Origin: an uncultured Coriobacteriales bacterium
Lineage (GTDB): Bacteria; Actinomycetota; Coriobacteriia; Coriobacteriales; UMGS124
Assembly: GCA_934654475.1 (NCBI GenBank)
Contig: CAKUFZ010000004.1
Coordinates: 56,138 to 120,137 of the forward strand
Direction of reading: 5' to 3'
DNA: 64,000 bases
Part shown: in pieces, positions 24,959-34,113 of the stretch
How positions within the stretch are numbered: position 1 is the stretch's first letter
Layout of the letters: each line of letters opens with the position of its first letter
Made by a program: the position numbers and the translations under genes
Notes under the pieces: generated by a model
The model's input: the letters and a program-made list of their open reading frames with translations, nothing else
Databases searched by the model: none
Told to the model about the DNA's origin: nothing

Positions 24959-25681
24959 TCAGCCCGTAAGTTCAGAAAGCGAGGCAAGAAGCGGGCCCAA
25001 AACCGCCAGCAGCATCGCCGGAAGGATGAGCGTCCCCGTGGGGACGAGCATCTTGATGGGAGCCTTCTCGATGCGTTCCTGCACATCGGCACGTCGGGCA
25101 CGGCGCACCGCCTGGGCTTGTTCTCCCAAGGCTTTCGTAAGAGGGGCGCCAAACGCCAGCGACTCGGTCGCCGTGTCCACAAAGGTTGTGAAGGCGGGGA
25201 CGTCCAGGCGACCCGCCAGTACGTGAAGCGCCTCGGAGCGCGTCGTGAGGCCCAGCTCCCAGGACCTCATGGCATCGGACAGCTCGCCCGCCAGCATCGT
25301 GCCGTACTTGTCGCAATAGATGCCCAAGGCGGCATCGAACGAGATGCCGGCCGACATGCCCAGGGCCACGACGTCGATGAGCTCAGGCAGCTCGTCGAGG
25401 CAGCGGCTTCTGTCTCGTGCCTTTGCACGGGCCTCCCCTCCCCGTCTCACGCCAACGCGGGTCGCCCTGCCCAAGCGAGTGAGGAGCTTCCCCAGAGGAC
25501 CCGTCATCCCCGGAGGCCCTTTGGCAGCAAGCCCGCCTCGCCCAAGCTCCTCTATACGCACGCGAAGCCGTCCGAGTAGGCCACGTACCAGCGAAAGGCC
25601 CGCAGGCGAGGTCGCCGTCCACACCGCAAGAGCTGCAGACAAGCAGGCAAGCGCCGCGCTCAGCCACATGAGCGCGGTCAT
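24959..25681 (-). CDS. tadC: Tad pilus inner-membrane protein TadC
   Basis: A 240-residue T2SSF-domain protein. The domain pattern is DELPELIDVVALGMSAGISFD, then FVDTATESLAFGAPLTKAL and the closing hydrophobic stretch ILPAMLLAVLGPLLASL. Together with TadB it forms the membrane platform on which TadA works. The ATG at 25681 overlaps the tadB stop (ATGA). Confidence 0.85.
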   Translation of the reverse strand: MTALMWLSAALACLSAALAVWTATSPAGLSLVRGLLGRLRVRIEELGRGGLAAKGPPGMTGPLGKLLTRLGRATRVGVRRGGEARAKARDRSRCLDELPELIDVVALGMSAGISFDAALGIYCDKYGTMLAGELSDAMRSWELGLTTRSEALHVLAGRLDVPAFTTFVDTATESLAFGAPLTKALGEQAQAVRRARRADVQERIEKAPIKMLVPTGTLILPAMLLAVLGPLLASLSELTG

Positions 25682-26625
25682 TTGAGGCTCCCCGACATGA
25701 CGCGTCTCACCAAAAGCAACGCAGACAAATCGAGAAGCGCAGCCACTACCAGGCACGTCTTTCCCGCCTGCAAACTCAGTCCCGCCCGATAGTCACTCGA
25801 CAACAACGTGAGGACCCCGCAGAGCACGACGGGCATGGCTGCGACGACCTTCGCCGACAGGCGCACCTGGGAGGTTTTGACCTCGAGTTCGCGACGCAGC
25901 GCAACACTGTCCGATGCCATCTGGGCAGTTTGAGAAAACAGGTCGTTGAGCGAAGAACCCGTACGTTGCGATATCTGCAGGGCCGTGCCGAGCAGCGCGA
26001 TACCCGGCGCGTCGATGCGCTGGCAAAGCCCCTCGACCGCCTCTTCGACGCTGCAGCCGGAGGCAATCTCAAACGACGCCTGAAGGAACTGCGGCCCCAT
26101 GGGCTCACCTAGGGTGCGGCCCACGTGCTCTATCGCCTGGGACAGCGACTTGCCTGCTCCAAGCGCCCCTGAAAGCGATCTCAGGGCATCGGGCATCTGG
26201 GCGGCAAGCACGCTGCGGTCCCTGCGCGCCTGCGAACCCAGTGCGGCGCTCACAAGTGCGCCAACCGCTGCCAGGCCCACCGCTCCACCCAGAAGCGAGG
26301 TGCTCACGAACACGCCCGTCAGGCAGGCGGCAAGACAGGCCAGACACAGCGCTGCAAGCGCCCCCTGCGGCGTGGCCGCCGCGCCATGCGCCGCAAGCAG
26401 CCCCCGCAGCTTTTCAGCCAGGGCAGCGGCGCCCGGCAGGCCAAAGGTGGCGCGGCCCGCCCTTCCATGACCCAGCAGCTCGGCCACCCCAAGAAGACGC
26501 TGGGCCACCCGCAGGTCACGCTTGACCGCAGCCCTCCCTGGGCGCAAGCGGCCCGCCGCGTCCACAAGCAAGCCAGCCGCAAGTGCGGCGCACACAGCGG
26601 AACACACCGCTAAGACGACAGCCAT
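25678..26625 (-). CDS. tadB: Tad pilus inner-membrane protein TadB
   Basis: A 315-residue T2SSF-domain protein with N-terminal membrane segments and the motif block LPDALRSLSG-like (QMPDALRSLSGALGAGKSL), then GTALQISQRTGSSLNDLF and a C-terminal membrane pair. The ATG at 26625 overlaps the end of tadA by 16 bases. The in-frame extension to 26745 lies within tadA and is not used. Confidence 0.85.
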   Translation of the reverse strand: MAVVLAVCSAVCAALAAGLLVDAAGRLRPGRAAVKRDLRVAQRLLGVAELLGHGRAGRATFGLPGAAALAEKLRGLLAAHGAAATPQGALAALCLACLAACLTGVFVSTSLLGGAVGLAAVGALVSAALGSQARRDRSVLAAQMPDALRSLSGALGAGKSLSQAIEHVGRTLGEPMGPQFLQASFEIASGCSVEEAVEGLCQRIDAPGIALLGTALQISQRTGSSLNDLFSQTAQMASDSVALRRELEVKTSQVRLSAKVVAAMPVVLCGVLTLLSSDYRAGLSLQAGKTCLVVAALLDLSALLLVRRVMSGSLK

Positions 26626-27917
26626 GCGTCGGCCTCCCGTCTCGATATCATGCCCGTGCGCACGCCTTCGGACACGAAGGGTGGCTCCTCCACCATCTCC
26701 CAGGCATCGGACACGTCGTCGTAATGCACGCATTCGCGCAGGCAAACCCGTCCGTCATCGGAGAGGCCCACGCACGTGAGACCCCCGACCCTGCGCTCGC
26801 CGCCTGGCAGGCGATGGGTCATGACGATAAGGTCGAGCGCCGTCGCCACCTGACCTTCCAAGATGTCGGCGGGCAAGTCGATGCCAAAGCGCGCCATCAT
26901 GACCAGGCGCAGGACCGCCTCGCGCGCCGAACCCGCGTGCAGCGTGGTGAGCGAGCCGTCGTGCCCCGTGTTCATGGCCTGCAGCATGTCGACCGCCTCG
27001 CCGCCGCGCACCTCTCCCACCACGATCCGGTCGGGCCGCATACGCAGCGCATTGATGACGAGCATGCGGATGGTGACCTCGCCTGTACCCTCGATGGAAG
27101 CATCGCGAGCCTCAAGGCGGGCGACGTGCGCCTCGGAGGCAAACTTGAGCTCGGCGGAGTCCTCGATGGTCACGATGCGCTCGCCCGGGTCGATTTGGCG
27201 TGACAGGGCGTTGAGCAGCGTCGTCTTGCCCGATCCAGTTCCCCCCACCACGGCGATGTCCTGCCGGGTGCGCACCGCCGCCGCCAAAAGACCTGCATAC
27301 CAGGCAGGGAGCGACTTGAGGCCCACCATTTCGTCCAACGTGGTGATGCCGGCCATAAACTTGCGGATGGTGAGCAAGGGGCCGTCCACCGCCACAGGGG
27401 GAATCACGGCGTTGACGCGGTACCCGTTTTTGAGACGTGCGTTCACGATGGGGCTCTGCTCGTCAAGCCTGCGGCCCAAGGGAGCGATGATGCGGTCGAT
27501 GGCGGCGCGAATCTGCTCGTCGGTGTCGAACACGCGCTGCGCCCTGTGCAGGGTGCCCGCGCGCTCAAAGTACAGCGACCCCGTCCCGTTCACGATGACC
27601 TCGCTCACGGTCTCATCACCCATATACGTCTCAAGCGGACCCAGACCGACTATGTCGTCGCAGGTCTCTCGCGCAAGAACGTCACGCTCCGAGGCTCCCA
27701 GCGACTCAAAGCCGCCCTCGTTCATAACGGCCGCAAGCGCAATGGTGAGCTCGGCGCGTGCCTTTTGGACGTCGGAACCCTCCGCTATGCGGGCAAGCTC
27801 GCGGTAGCCCAAGTGAGCGACAAGGCCCTCTTTGAGCTGGGCGCGAAGTCGGCGCATGTGCTGAGACGTGGCGCCGGCCGCACCTTCGTTTTGTCTGACG
27901 CGCTCTAGAACGGACAT
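26610..27917 (-). CDS. tadA: Tad pilus ATPase TadA/CpaF
   Basis: A 435-residue secretion ATPase. N-terminal domain with DIVGLGPLETYMGDETVSEV; Walker A GGTGSGKTT; Asp box ERIVTIEDSAEL; Walker B PDRIVVGEVRGGEA; His box TGHDGSLTTLHAGSA. It powers pilus assembly from the cytoplasmic face. The ATG overlaps the tadZ stop by 13 bases. Confidence 0.94.
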   Translation of the reverse strand: MSVLERVRQNEGAAGATSQHMRRLRAQLKEGLVAHLGYRELARIAEGSDVQKARAELTIALAAVMNEGGFESLGASERDVLARETCDDIVGLGPLETYMGDETVSEVIVNGTGSLYFERAGTLHRAQRVFDTDEQIRAAIDRIIAPLGRRLDEQSPIVNARLKNGYRVNAVIPPVAVDGPLLTIRKFMAGITTLDEMVGLKSLPAWYAGLLAAAVRTRQDIAVVGGTGSGKTTLLNALSRQIDPGERIVTIEDSAELKFASEAHVARLEARDASIEGTGEVTIRMLVINALRMRPDRIVVGEVRGGEAVDMLQAMNTGHDGSLTTLHAGSAREAVLRLVMMARFGIDLPADILEGQVATALDLIVMTHRLPGGERRVGGLTCVGLSDDGRVCLRECVHYDDVSDAWEMVEEPPFVSEGVRTGMISRREADAWLSS

Positions 27918-29389
27918 GGCGCCTCCTGTTCGGCAGCCTTACCCTTGCGCCTGCGCCCCTTGCCCGGCACCGCGCCCGTCTCAGACGGGACCCACCCCTC
28001 TTGGGCTCCTTCGAAACCTTGGATCCCAAGACCGGAGCAGACCTGCGCCATGAGCGCGTCCACCGACACGGCGAACTTGTTCTGTATCTTGATGAGGTCG
28101 GCGGCGTGACCGATGGAGAGCATCTGCGTCACATCGGCGCCGCCGTCGAGCACGCGCACCACCTGCGGGGCCTGCGTCTCAAAGCTCGCCCGTTGGAGAA
28201 ACCCCTCGTCGCGGTGGCGCGGGTCGCAGCGGTTCATCACGGTTATAAGCTTGGTGCGCGGAATCCCCAAACGGGCGCAGAGCGCCTGCTGGGCGCTGAC
28301 CGACTCCAGTGACAGCGCCCCTTGATCTGCCACGAACAGGCATCGGTCTGAAAGCTCGATCGCCTGAGCCACCGTCTCGTTGACACCCGCGGGCAAATCC
28401 ACCACAGCAACGTCGCTGCCCGCCCGCGCCGCCCGCACCAGCTGCGCCGAAACCCCGAACAGAAGCTCCGCCTGCTCGGGCATGCGGCAGAACTCGTATG
28501 CCGCAAGGCCCCGGCACGGCGTGCAGCGGCACCGCGCAAGCGTGTGGGCGTCGACCGACACGGTCTTGTCCGTGCATCCCGGGTCGATGAGGCCGTCGGT
28601 CTCTCCGCTGCCGAGATATCCCAGGCAGGTGCCGAACTGGAAATCGAGGTCGATGAGCGAGACGTTGAGGCCCCTGTGCGCAAGGGCGAGCGCAGCCGCG
28701 ACGGCAATCGCGCTCTTGCCGACACCACCGCGCGCCGAGGCGACGCACACCGTGGGCACGGGGTCGTCCATCCCCGCAACGAGGCACTCGATGTCCTGCG
28801 AGAGGTGCACGACCGGGGCAAGCACGATGGGTTCCTTGATGGCGTTGATGATGTCAGTGTCGCTTGGCGCGTGGAGCCGCCCTTCGCAATCGTGCGACGG
28901 CACACCGCCCTGGCTGCGCACCTGTCGCGGGGCAGCGTGGTCCTGGCTGTTCTGCGCCCTCACCTGCGGCTCGGGCGTCGCCGCCTGGTCGGGCTGGCGT
29001 TGCTCCGCGCAGGCACGCAGGTCCTCGGCATGCAGGGCGACAAGCAGCCGCACAAGCCCCTGCGGCTCGACCGTCGCAGTCACCCCGCGCGCGGCACACG
29101 CCTGCGCATGCTCGGCGGCCCCGCCGACGCACAGCACGGTGCGGCCCTCATGCAGCCCGGCCAGGGCGCATGCCGCCTCGCAGGGGTCCTCCCCTGCCAT
29201 ACCGGCGGCCACAAGCACGCCCAGATTCTGGTCGTGTGAGGAAAACTGCAGGATATCGCGTATATCGTGGGATGTCGAAGCCCATTGGATAGATGTTGCG
29301 CATGCCCCAAGCGCAAGCGCCGATGCAAGTCCCGCAAACTCAAGCGCGCCCGAACACACGAGCCAACGCGCGCACCCCTGCCCTGCCAT
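27905..29389 (-). CDS. tadZ: Tad pilus MinD/ParA-like ATPase TadZ/CpaE
   Basis: A 494-residue protein. The C-terminal half is a deviant-Walker ATPase: SARGGVGKSAIA, then LIDLDFQFGTCLGYL, VVDLPAGVNE and NRCDPRHRD. The N-terminal half has receiver-like pieces (VLVAAGMAGEDP, RTVLCVGGAAE). TadZ positions the pilus machine. The ATG at 29389 is 4 bases after cpaB; the longer in-frame reading to 29560 overlaps cpaB and is Arg-rich shadow. A Cys-rich insert (ARCRCTPCRG) interrupts the ATPase region and is unusual. Confidence 0.88.
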   Translation of the reverse strand: MAGQGCARWLVCSGALEFAGLASALALGACATSIQWASTSHDIRDILQFSSHDQNLGVLVAAGMAGEDPCEAACALAGLHEGRTVLCVGGAAEHAQACAARGVTATVEPQGLVRLLVALHAEDLRACAEQRQPDQAATPEPQVRAQNSQDHAAPRQVRSQGGVPSHDCEGRLHAPSDTDIINAIKEPIVLAPVVHLSQDIECLVAGMDDPVPTVCVASARGGVGKSAIAVAAALALAHRGLNVSLIDLDFQFGTCLGYLGSGETDGLIDPGCTDKTVSVDAHTLARCRCTPCRGLAAYEFCRMPEQAELLFGVSAQLVRAARAGSDVAVVDLPAGVNETVAQAIELSDRCLFVADQGALSLESVSAQQALCARLGIPRTKLITVMNRCDPRHRDEGFLQRASFETQAPQVVRVLDGGADVTQMLSIGHAADLIKIQNKFAVSVDALMAQVCSGLGIQGFEGAQEGWVPSETGAVPGKGRRRKGKAAEQEAPCPF

Positions 29390-29393
29390 GGGG

Positions 29394-30239
29394 TCACTCC
29401 CCCTCGACCGTGGCCACAGGCGCATCCGCCGCATCGCCAGCCGCTCCCGCGCCCGCTTGCGCCGCATCGCCAGCCGCTCCCGAACTCGCAGGCGTAGCGT
29501 TGCCTGCAGACGCCGTCTGCATGGCATCCTCAGGGGTGCCATAGGCCTGAACGAGCCCATCGGCCACGGCCTGCTCCGCCCGGCTCACCTGTCCCTCGCC
29601 GCGCTGCGTCAGCTCTTCTTCGGAGGGAAGCGTGAGGTAGACCTTCTGCACCGCGCATGCCGCAACGAGCGACTCAACCTGGTCGGGCGCGACGGCCAGC
29701 ACAGCCCACGCCAGACTGCCCAGGCCCGAAGCGACGTTGGTCTTGAGGACCTGCACCTCCTGCGCCACAGGGCGAGCCGAGCCGTCGCCCACCACATAGA
29801 CGTCGACGATCGACCCCGCCGCAAGCGTTCCTCCCACCGCCGTGTCAGCCGTGCAGGGCACCGAGAGCGCCACAAGGCCCTCAGGCACACCGATCGGCTC
29901 CGTTGCCGATTCCACGAGCACACGGGACAGGGGCGTGTTCTGCGCAATGGCGCACGCGGCGGTCTTACCGATGACTTCGTCGGGATCTGCCAAAGCCCCC
30001 TCGGGCAGAAGGTCGACAAGCCACTCAAGGACCTCCACGTTGCGCTCGCTGAACGCCTCACCTGCAGCAATGGGTCGCGATGCGACACAGACCGGGGCGG
30101 TCTCCCCGCCATAGCGCTCAAGCGCCTTCTCACGCTCGCCCGACGCCTGGCCACGCACGCCTGCCGCGTACGCAAGCATGCACACCGCCGCCAAAACGGC
30201 GAGAACAACGGCTGCGATCGTGCGCGCTTTGGCAGACAT
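29394..30239 (-). CDS. cpaB: Tad pilus protein CpaB/RcpC, SAF domain
   Basis: A 281-residue protein with an N-terminal membrane anchor (IAAVVLAVLAAVCMLAYAA), a SAF domain (ASRPIAAGEAFSERNVE) and a following RcpC domain (SVPCTADTAVGGTLAAGSIVDVYVV). The C-terminal 60 residues are Ala/Gly-rich. First gene of the leftward Tad operon. AGAGGGG precedes the ATG. In diderms CpaB stabilises the secretin; no secretin gene is present here, consistent with a one-membrane cell. Confidence 0.88.
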   Translation of the reverse strand: MSAKARTIAAVVLAVLAAVCMLAYAAGVRGQASGEREKALERYGGETAPVCVASRPIAAGEAFSERNVEVLEWLVDLLPEGALADPDEVIGKTAACAIAQNTPLSRVLVESATEPIGVPEGLVALSVPCTADTAVGGTLAAGSIVDVYVVGDGSARPVAQEVQVLKTNVASGLGSLAWAVLAVAPDQVESLVAACAVQKVYLTLPSEEELTQRGEGQVSRAEQAVADGLVQAYGTPEDAMQTASAGNATPASSGAAGDAAQAGAGAAGDAADAPVATVEGE

Positions 30240-30258
30240 GGGCACCCCTCTCCACAGG

Positions 30259-30277
30259 CCCCGGCGCAAAACCGGGG
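30259..30277 (-). promoter_or_regulatory. Leader hairpin before the Tad operon
   Basis: CCCCGG-TTTTGCG-CCGGGG lies just upstream of the cpaB ribosome site in a 235-bp gap. It may affect access to the start. Upstream, CATACTATG near 30308 could contain a -10, but no matching -35 was found. Confidence 0.3.
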
Positions 30278-30474
30278 TCGATTGACATGGATTGAGGGGG
30301 TGCCTCATAGTATGAAAGGCCCGGGGCCAAAGCCGCATGTGAGGTCTATGGATTTGCACCTGCATGTCACACAGACATAACATGCCTGCTAGACGGCGTT
30401 ATTGAGCCTATTTGTCACGCCAGCGTGATACATAACTCACTCATATATCGCAGGACCGCCGCACGCGCCCTTCT

Positions 30475-31665
30475 CTACTTGGTGAGTGACGCCTTGGCAG
30501 CCGGATCGAGACCGCGGCGGTTGTTGAGCATCTCGGAGACGAGCATGCGGTACTCCTCGAGCCTGCCAGGGTCGACCGTGCCCTCACGCACGCCTTCCCG
30601 TACGGCGCAACCAGGCTCGTTGCCGTGCGTGCAGTCGCGGAAACGGCAGCCTCCCACCAGCTCGTCTATCTCGGGGAACGTGCGCGCAAGACCGGCCTCC
30701 TCGTCGAGCAGCGGAAGCGAGCGCAGCCCCGGGGCGTCCACGAGCACGCCGGCGTCGGGCACTTTCACCATGCGGCGGGCCACCGTGGTGTGCCTGCCCT
30801 GGTCGTCGCGGCCACGCACCTCGCCCACGCCGAGAACCTCGGCTCCCACCAGGGCGTTGACAAGCGTAGACTTGCCGGCACCGCTCTCGCCGAGCAGGAT
30901 GGCGCAACGTCCAGGCTCGATGAGCTGGCGCACCTCTTCGACGCCGCGTCCCTCCGGCACGCTGAGCGCCACGACAGGCACACCCTGCCCCACGGCGCAG
31001 CGCACCTGCGCCATGATGGTCTGAAGGCGCTCCTCCCCGCCGCAGCGGTCGGCCTTTGTCAGCAGCACACACGGCGCGATGCCGCCCTGGCGCGCAAGCA
31101 CCACCGAGCGCACGAGGCGGTCGCACACCAGGTCGCGCTTGGAAAGCGGCTGGGCCACGAGCATGGTGTCGACGTTTGCGGCAAGCACCTGGCGGGCACC
31201 CCAGGTGCCGCCGTCCCAGCGGGAGAGCTCTGTGGCGCGGGCAAGGACCGTCTCGATGACCGCCTTGTCATGCCCCTCTGGCGTGTCGAGCACGACCCAG
31301 TCACCCACGGCAGCGCGAAAGTCGCGGAAACGATCCTTTACGAGCGATATCGCATGCTCGGCACGGCAGGGTCCCTCGGCCGTCTCCACAAGGGGGTAAC
31401 CCCTGTCAAGACGGATGACGCGGCCCAGGCGCGGGCCGACAAGCTCCTCGCCCGCCTGCTCGCGCTCTTCGACGAATGCCCCGAACTGGTCCTCTACGCG
31501 CTCCTCGACCGTGAAGTCCCCGAATGCAGGCTCGAAATCGAGCATCCCGCCCTCATCGGGCCCCTCAAGGCATGCGGCGCCATCCATGCGCTCCGCAGGG
31601 GCCTCGCCTGCACGGCGAGCCTTCTTGGCGGGACGACGCGAGCTACGGCTTGGCTTAACGCTCAT
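30475..31665 (-). CDS. rsgA: Ribosome-dependent GTPase RsgA
   Basis: A 396-residue circularly permuted GTPase that acts in late 30S maturation. Order: N-terminal charged extension of about 75 residues, OB domain (GRVIRLDRGYPLVE, VGDWVVLD), G4 LLTKADRCGG, G1 LGESGAGKSTLVNAL, G3 DAPGLRSLPL, and the C-terminal zinc site CRFRDCTHGNEPGCAV. The ATG overlaps the stop of the membrane-protein gene upstream (ATGA). Longer than the usual 300-350 because of the N-terminal extension. Confidence 0.93.
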   Translation of the reverse strand: MSVKPSRSSRRPAKKARRAGEAPAERMDGAACLEGPDEGGMLDFEPAFGDFTVEERVEDQFGAFVEEREQAGEELVGPRLGRVIRLDRGYPLVETAEGPCRAEHAISLVKDRFRDFRAAVGDWVVLDTPEGHDKAVIETVLARATELSRWDGGTWGARQVLAANVDTMLVAQPLSKRDLVCDRLVRSVVLARQGGIAPCVLLTKADRCGGEERLQTIMAQVRCAVGQGVPVVALSVPEGRGVEEVRQLIEPGRCAILLGESGAGKSTLVNALVGAEVLGVGEVRGRDDQGRHTTVARRMVKVPDAGVLVDAPGLRSLPLLDEEAGLARTFPEIDELVGGCRFRDCTHGNEPGCAVREGVREGTVDPGRLEEYRMLVSEMLNNRRGLDPAAKASLTK

Positions 31666-32402
31666 GAGCGGGACCTTCTCCTTTGGTAGAAGTTGACGCC
31701 GGTGAGGATGCCCCCCAGCACCACCAGGGAGACACCGGCCACCACGATGTGGGTGTTGACGGGCTCGGGCTCAAGCGGGCCGCCCTCGTCGACGACGCGC
31801 ACCACGTACGCGGTGACGTCAAGCGTGCCCGTGTTGTTGGCGTCAGCGACACGGTAGATTCCCGTCACACGAACGGTGGCGCCTTTTACCTGGTAACTAC
31901 CCCAGTTTTTTATCTGCGCCACCTGCTCGTTGGTCATGAGGACCTCGATGGAGCTCGTGTGGGCACCGCTGGACTGCACGAGAACCCACTTGTGCGAGCT
32001 GCTCGAGGAGTTCACCGGCTCACCGACGACCTCTCCGCGAAACGACACGAGCGAGTCGTCGTAGGAAGCGTCGCCCGACTCCAGGCGCGAGATCGACACG
32101 TAGCTCGCGTCGTCCTCGGACAGGCCTGTGGGCAAGATGCCGCTGCCGCCTCCCAGAGCCGCGTCGTACACGGGCATCTGCGCAGGCTGCGAAGTCGTCG
32201 AGTCGGTCGCCTCGTCGGCCTTGCCCACCGAAGGTGCCAGCAGGAACAGGGCCAACGCCACCAGGTAGAACGCGACGGTCAGGCCCACAGCATACAGCGT
32301 CACGCGAATGAACACCTTCAAGGTGTCGCGAAAACTCTTCCAGGCGCGCTGGCGCTTGTCGAGCCTCTTTTTGATTTGGGGATGGGTGTCAACGGGAGCC
32401 AT
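31662..32402 (-). CDS. Two-segment membrane protein with OB-like external domain
   Basis: A 246-residue protein of unknown function. Membrane segments at about 33-56 and 213-232 flank an external part. Residues 105-205 form a beta-rich block (SFRGEVVGEPV, HKWVLVQSSG, YQVKGATVRVTGIYRVAD) that looks like an OB fold of the kind found in small exported nucleic-acid or sugar-binding domains. The tail is basic (YQRRRSRS). It is coupled between the TrkH-type gene (5 bases) and rsgA (4-base overlap). Confidence 0.6.
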   Translation of the reverse strand: MAPVDTHPQIKKRLDKRQRAWKSFRDTLKVFIRVTLYAVGLTVAFYLVALALFLLAPSVGKADEATDSTTSQPAQMPVYDAALGGGSGILPTGLSEDDASYVSISRLESGDASYDDSLVSFRGEVVGEPVNSSSSSHKWVLVQSSGAHTSSIEVLMTNEQVAQIKNWGSYQVKGATVRVTGIYRVADANNTGTLDVTAYVVRVVDEGGPLEPEPVNTHIVVAGVSLVVLGGILTGVNFYQRRRSRS

Positions 32403-32407
32403 GGCGC

Positions 32408-34015
32408 CTACCTCCTCGGTCCTCGGCGTGCAGGCAGGCCGCGCCAGGCCCTGCGGGCATTCTCAGGAACCATGGAGCGCAGGCCTGTGCCAACGGGACT
32501 GTCGTGGAAACCGCGCACGCACGACACGGCGACGCTGGCAAGCGTTGCCAGAAGCGTCACGAACTCGAGGCGCCCGGCGAGCATCTGCACCAGGTAGACC
32601 GTCTTGAGCGCCGCCGGCAGGTCAGGCGAGACCACGCCGGCCGAGATGCCGCAGTTGTTGGTGCATGAGACGCTCTCGAGCATCGCCGAGAGCGGGTCGA
32701 TTCCGAAAAGCACGCCCGCCATGCCTCCTACCAGGTAGGTGAGCATGAACAGCAGGAAGACGATCATGGCGTTGCGCGACAGCTCGCTGGTAAGCGTGCG
32801 CTGGCCGAGATGGTAGTACCGAATGACCTCGCGGGCGCTCGAGGGCATGAGCACGCGACGAACCTCGCTCACGAACGTCTTGATGGCGACGACGACACGG
32901 ATGGCCTTGACGCCACCGGCGGTAGAGGACGTGGCACCGCCCATGGCCATGCCCAAGATGAAGCAGAAGAGCACCGCGCGGCTCGCCACACCGGTGAGCT
33001 GGGCGCTCGACAGGGTGCAAAAGCCCGTGCCCGTCAAGGCCGACACCGCGTTGAAGACGCCCTTGTCCAGGAAGGTGCCCAAATCGCCAAAAACGTCGTC
33101 CTGGGCAAACGACACGGCAAGCAGCGTGAGCACCACGAAACTCCAGGCCAAGACCATGCGCGTCTCGACGTCGCGAAGAAGCTCGCGGGGGCCCTTGGTC
33201 GACATGCGCAGGTACACGGCGAAGCTGAAGGTGCCGGCAAGCATGAGGCAAATGAGCACGGCATAGAGCGCGGGCTGGTGGTAGTAGACGGCGCCCACGT
33301 CCATGACGGTGATGCCGCCCGTGGCAGCGGCGGCGACCGCCAAGCTGAACCCGTGGTAGATGGCGCGCAGGGGCTGCATGCCGCACAACGCCAGGCACAT
33401 CAGGCTGCAGACAAGCGTGCCCAGGGCGATGAACGAGCCCATGAACAGGATAATGAAGCGCGACGTGTCGGCCATGCCGGGCATGAGCTTGTCTTGATGG
33501 CCCTCGGCCTCGAACAGCATGCCGGCACCCGAGAACTTGGAGATGGTTCCGAGCGCCAGGGCCATAATGACGATACCCTGGGCGCCGATGGCGAGCATGA
33601 TCATGCGCCAGACGCCAAACGAGTACGGCAGGTGCGACAGGCGCTGGATGAGCGACATCCCCGTGCCCGTGTAGCACGACACGGCGTCGAAGAAGGCGTC
33701 GAAAGGCGAGGCGTACAGGCCCTGCACCACAAACGGCAGCGCGCTGACGAGCGAGGCGGCAACCCATGCCAGGCCCGTGACGACGAGCGCCTGCGTGCGC
33801 GACAGGCCGCGGGTCTTGGGGCGCACAAGGCGCATGGCGCTACCGAGGGCAAACGTCGCCCCAAAGGAGAGCAAGAAGCTCGCGGCGGGCCGGTACTCCC
33901 CTGCAGCAAGCGCCACGACAAGAGGCACGAGCATGGCCGCGCCGACACCGCTCACCAGGGTGCCCAACGTATTCACGATGGCGCACACATCATTTATGCG
34001 AAGTCTGAGCCACAT
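32408..34015 (-). CDS. trkH: TrkH/KtrB-type potassium channel subunit
   Basis: A 535-residue membrane protein with the four pore repeats of the SKT family: YTGTGMSLI, AAATGGITVM, LTGTGFCTL and CTNNCGISAG. It forms the potassium translocation pore and normally needs a cytosolic TrkA/KtrA ring, which is not in this window. ATG at 34015 starts the TrkH-like sequence; the GTG-type start at 34033 adds 6 residues. First gene of a trkH-membrane protein-rsgA unit. Confidence 0.9.
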   Translation of the reverse strand: MWLRLRINDVCAIVNTLGTLVSGVGAAMLVPLVVALAAGEYRPAASFLLSFGATFALGSAMRLVRPKTRGLSRTQALVVTGLAWVAASLVSALPFVVQGLYASPFDAFFDAVSCYTGTGMSLIQRLSHLPYSFGVWRMIMLAIGAQGIVIMALALGTISKFSGAGMLFEAEGHQDKLMPGMADTSRFIILFMGSFIALGTLVCSLMCLALCGMQPLRAIYHGFSLAVAAAATGGITVMDVGAVYYHQPALYAVLICLMLAGTFSFAVYLRMSTKGPRELLRDVETRMVLAWSFVVLTLLAVSFAQDDVFGDLGTFLDKGVFNAVSALTGTGFCTLSSAQLTGVASRAVLFCFILGMAMGGATSSTAGGVKAIRVVVAIKTFVSEVRRVLMPSSAREVIRYYHLGQRTLTSELSRNAMIVFLLFMLTYLVGGMAGVLFGIDPLSAMLESVSCTNNCGISAGVVSPDLPAALKTVYLVQMLAGRLEFVTLLATLASVAVSCVRGFHDSPVGTGLRSMVPENARRAWRGLPARRGPRR

Positions 34016-34113
34016 GTGTGCCGAACACCCCAAAGACGACGAAGATACGAGCCTTCATTGTAAGATACCTGCGACAACTCAGTCGCTCAAACGCCGTTGA
34101 AAGGGCTGGATTC

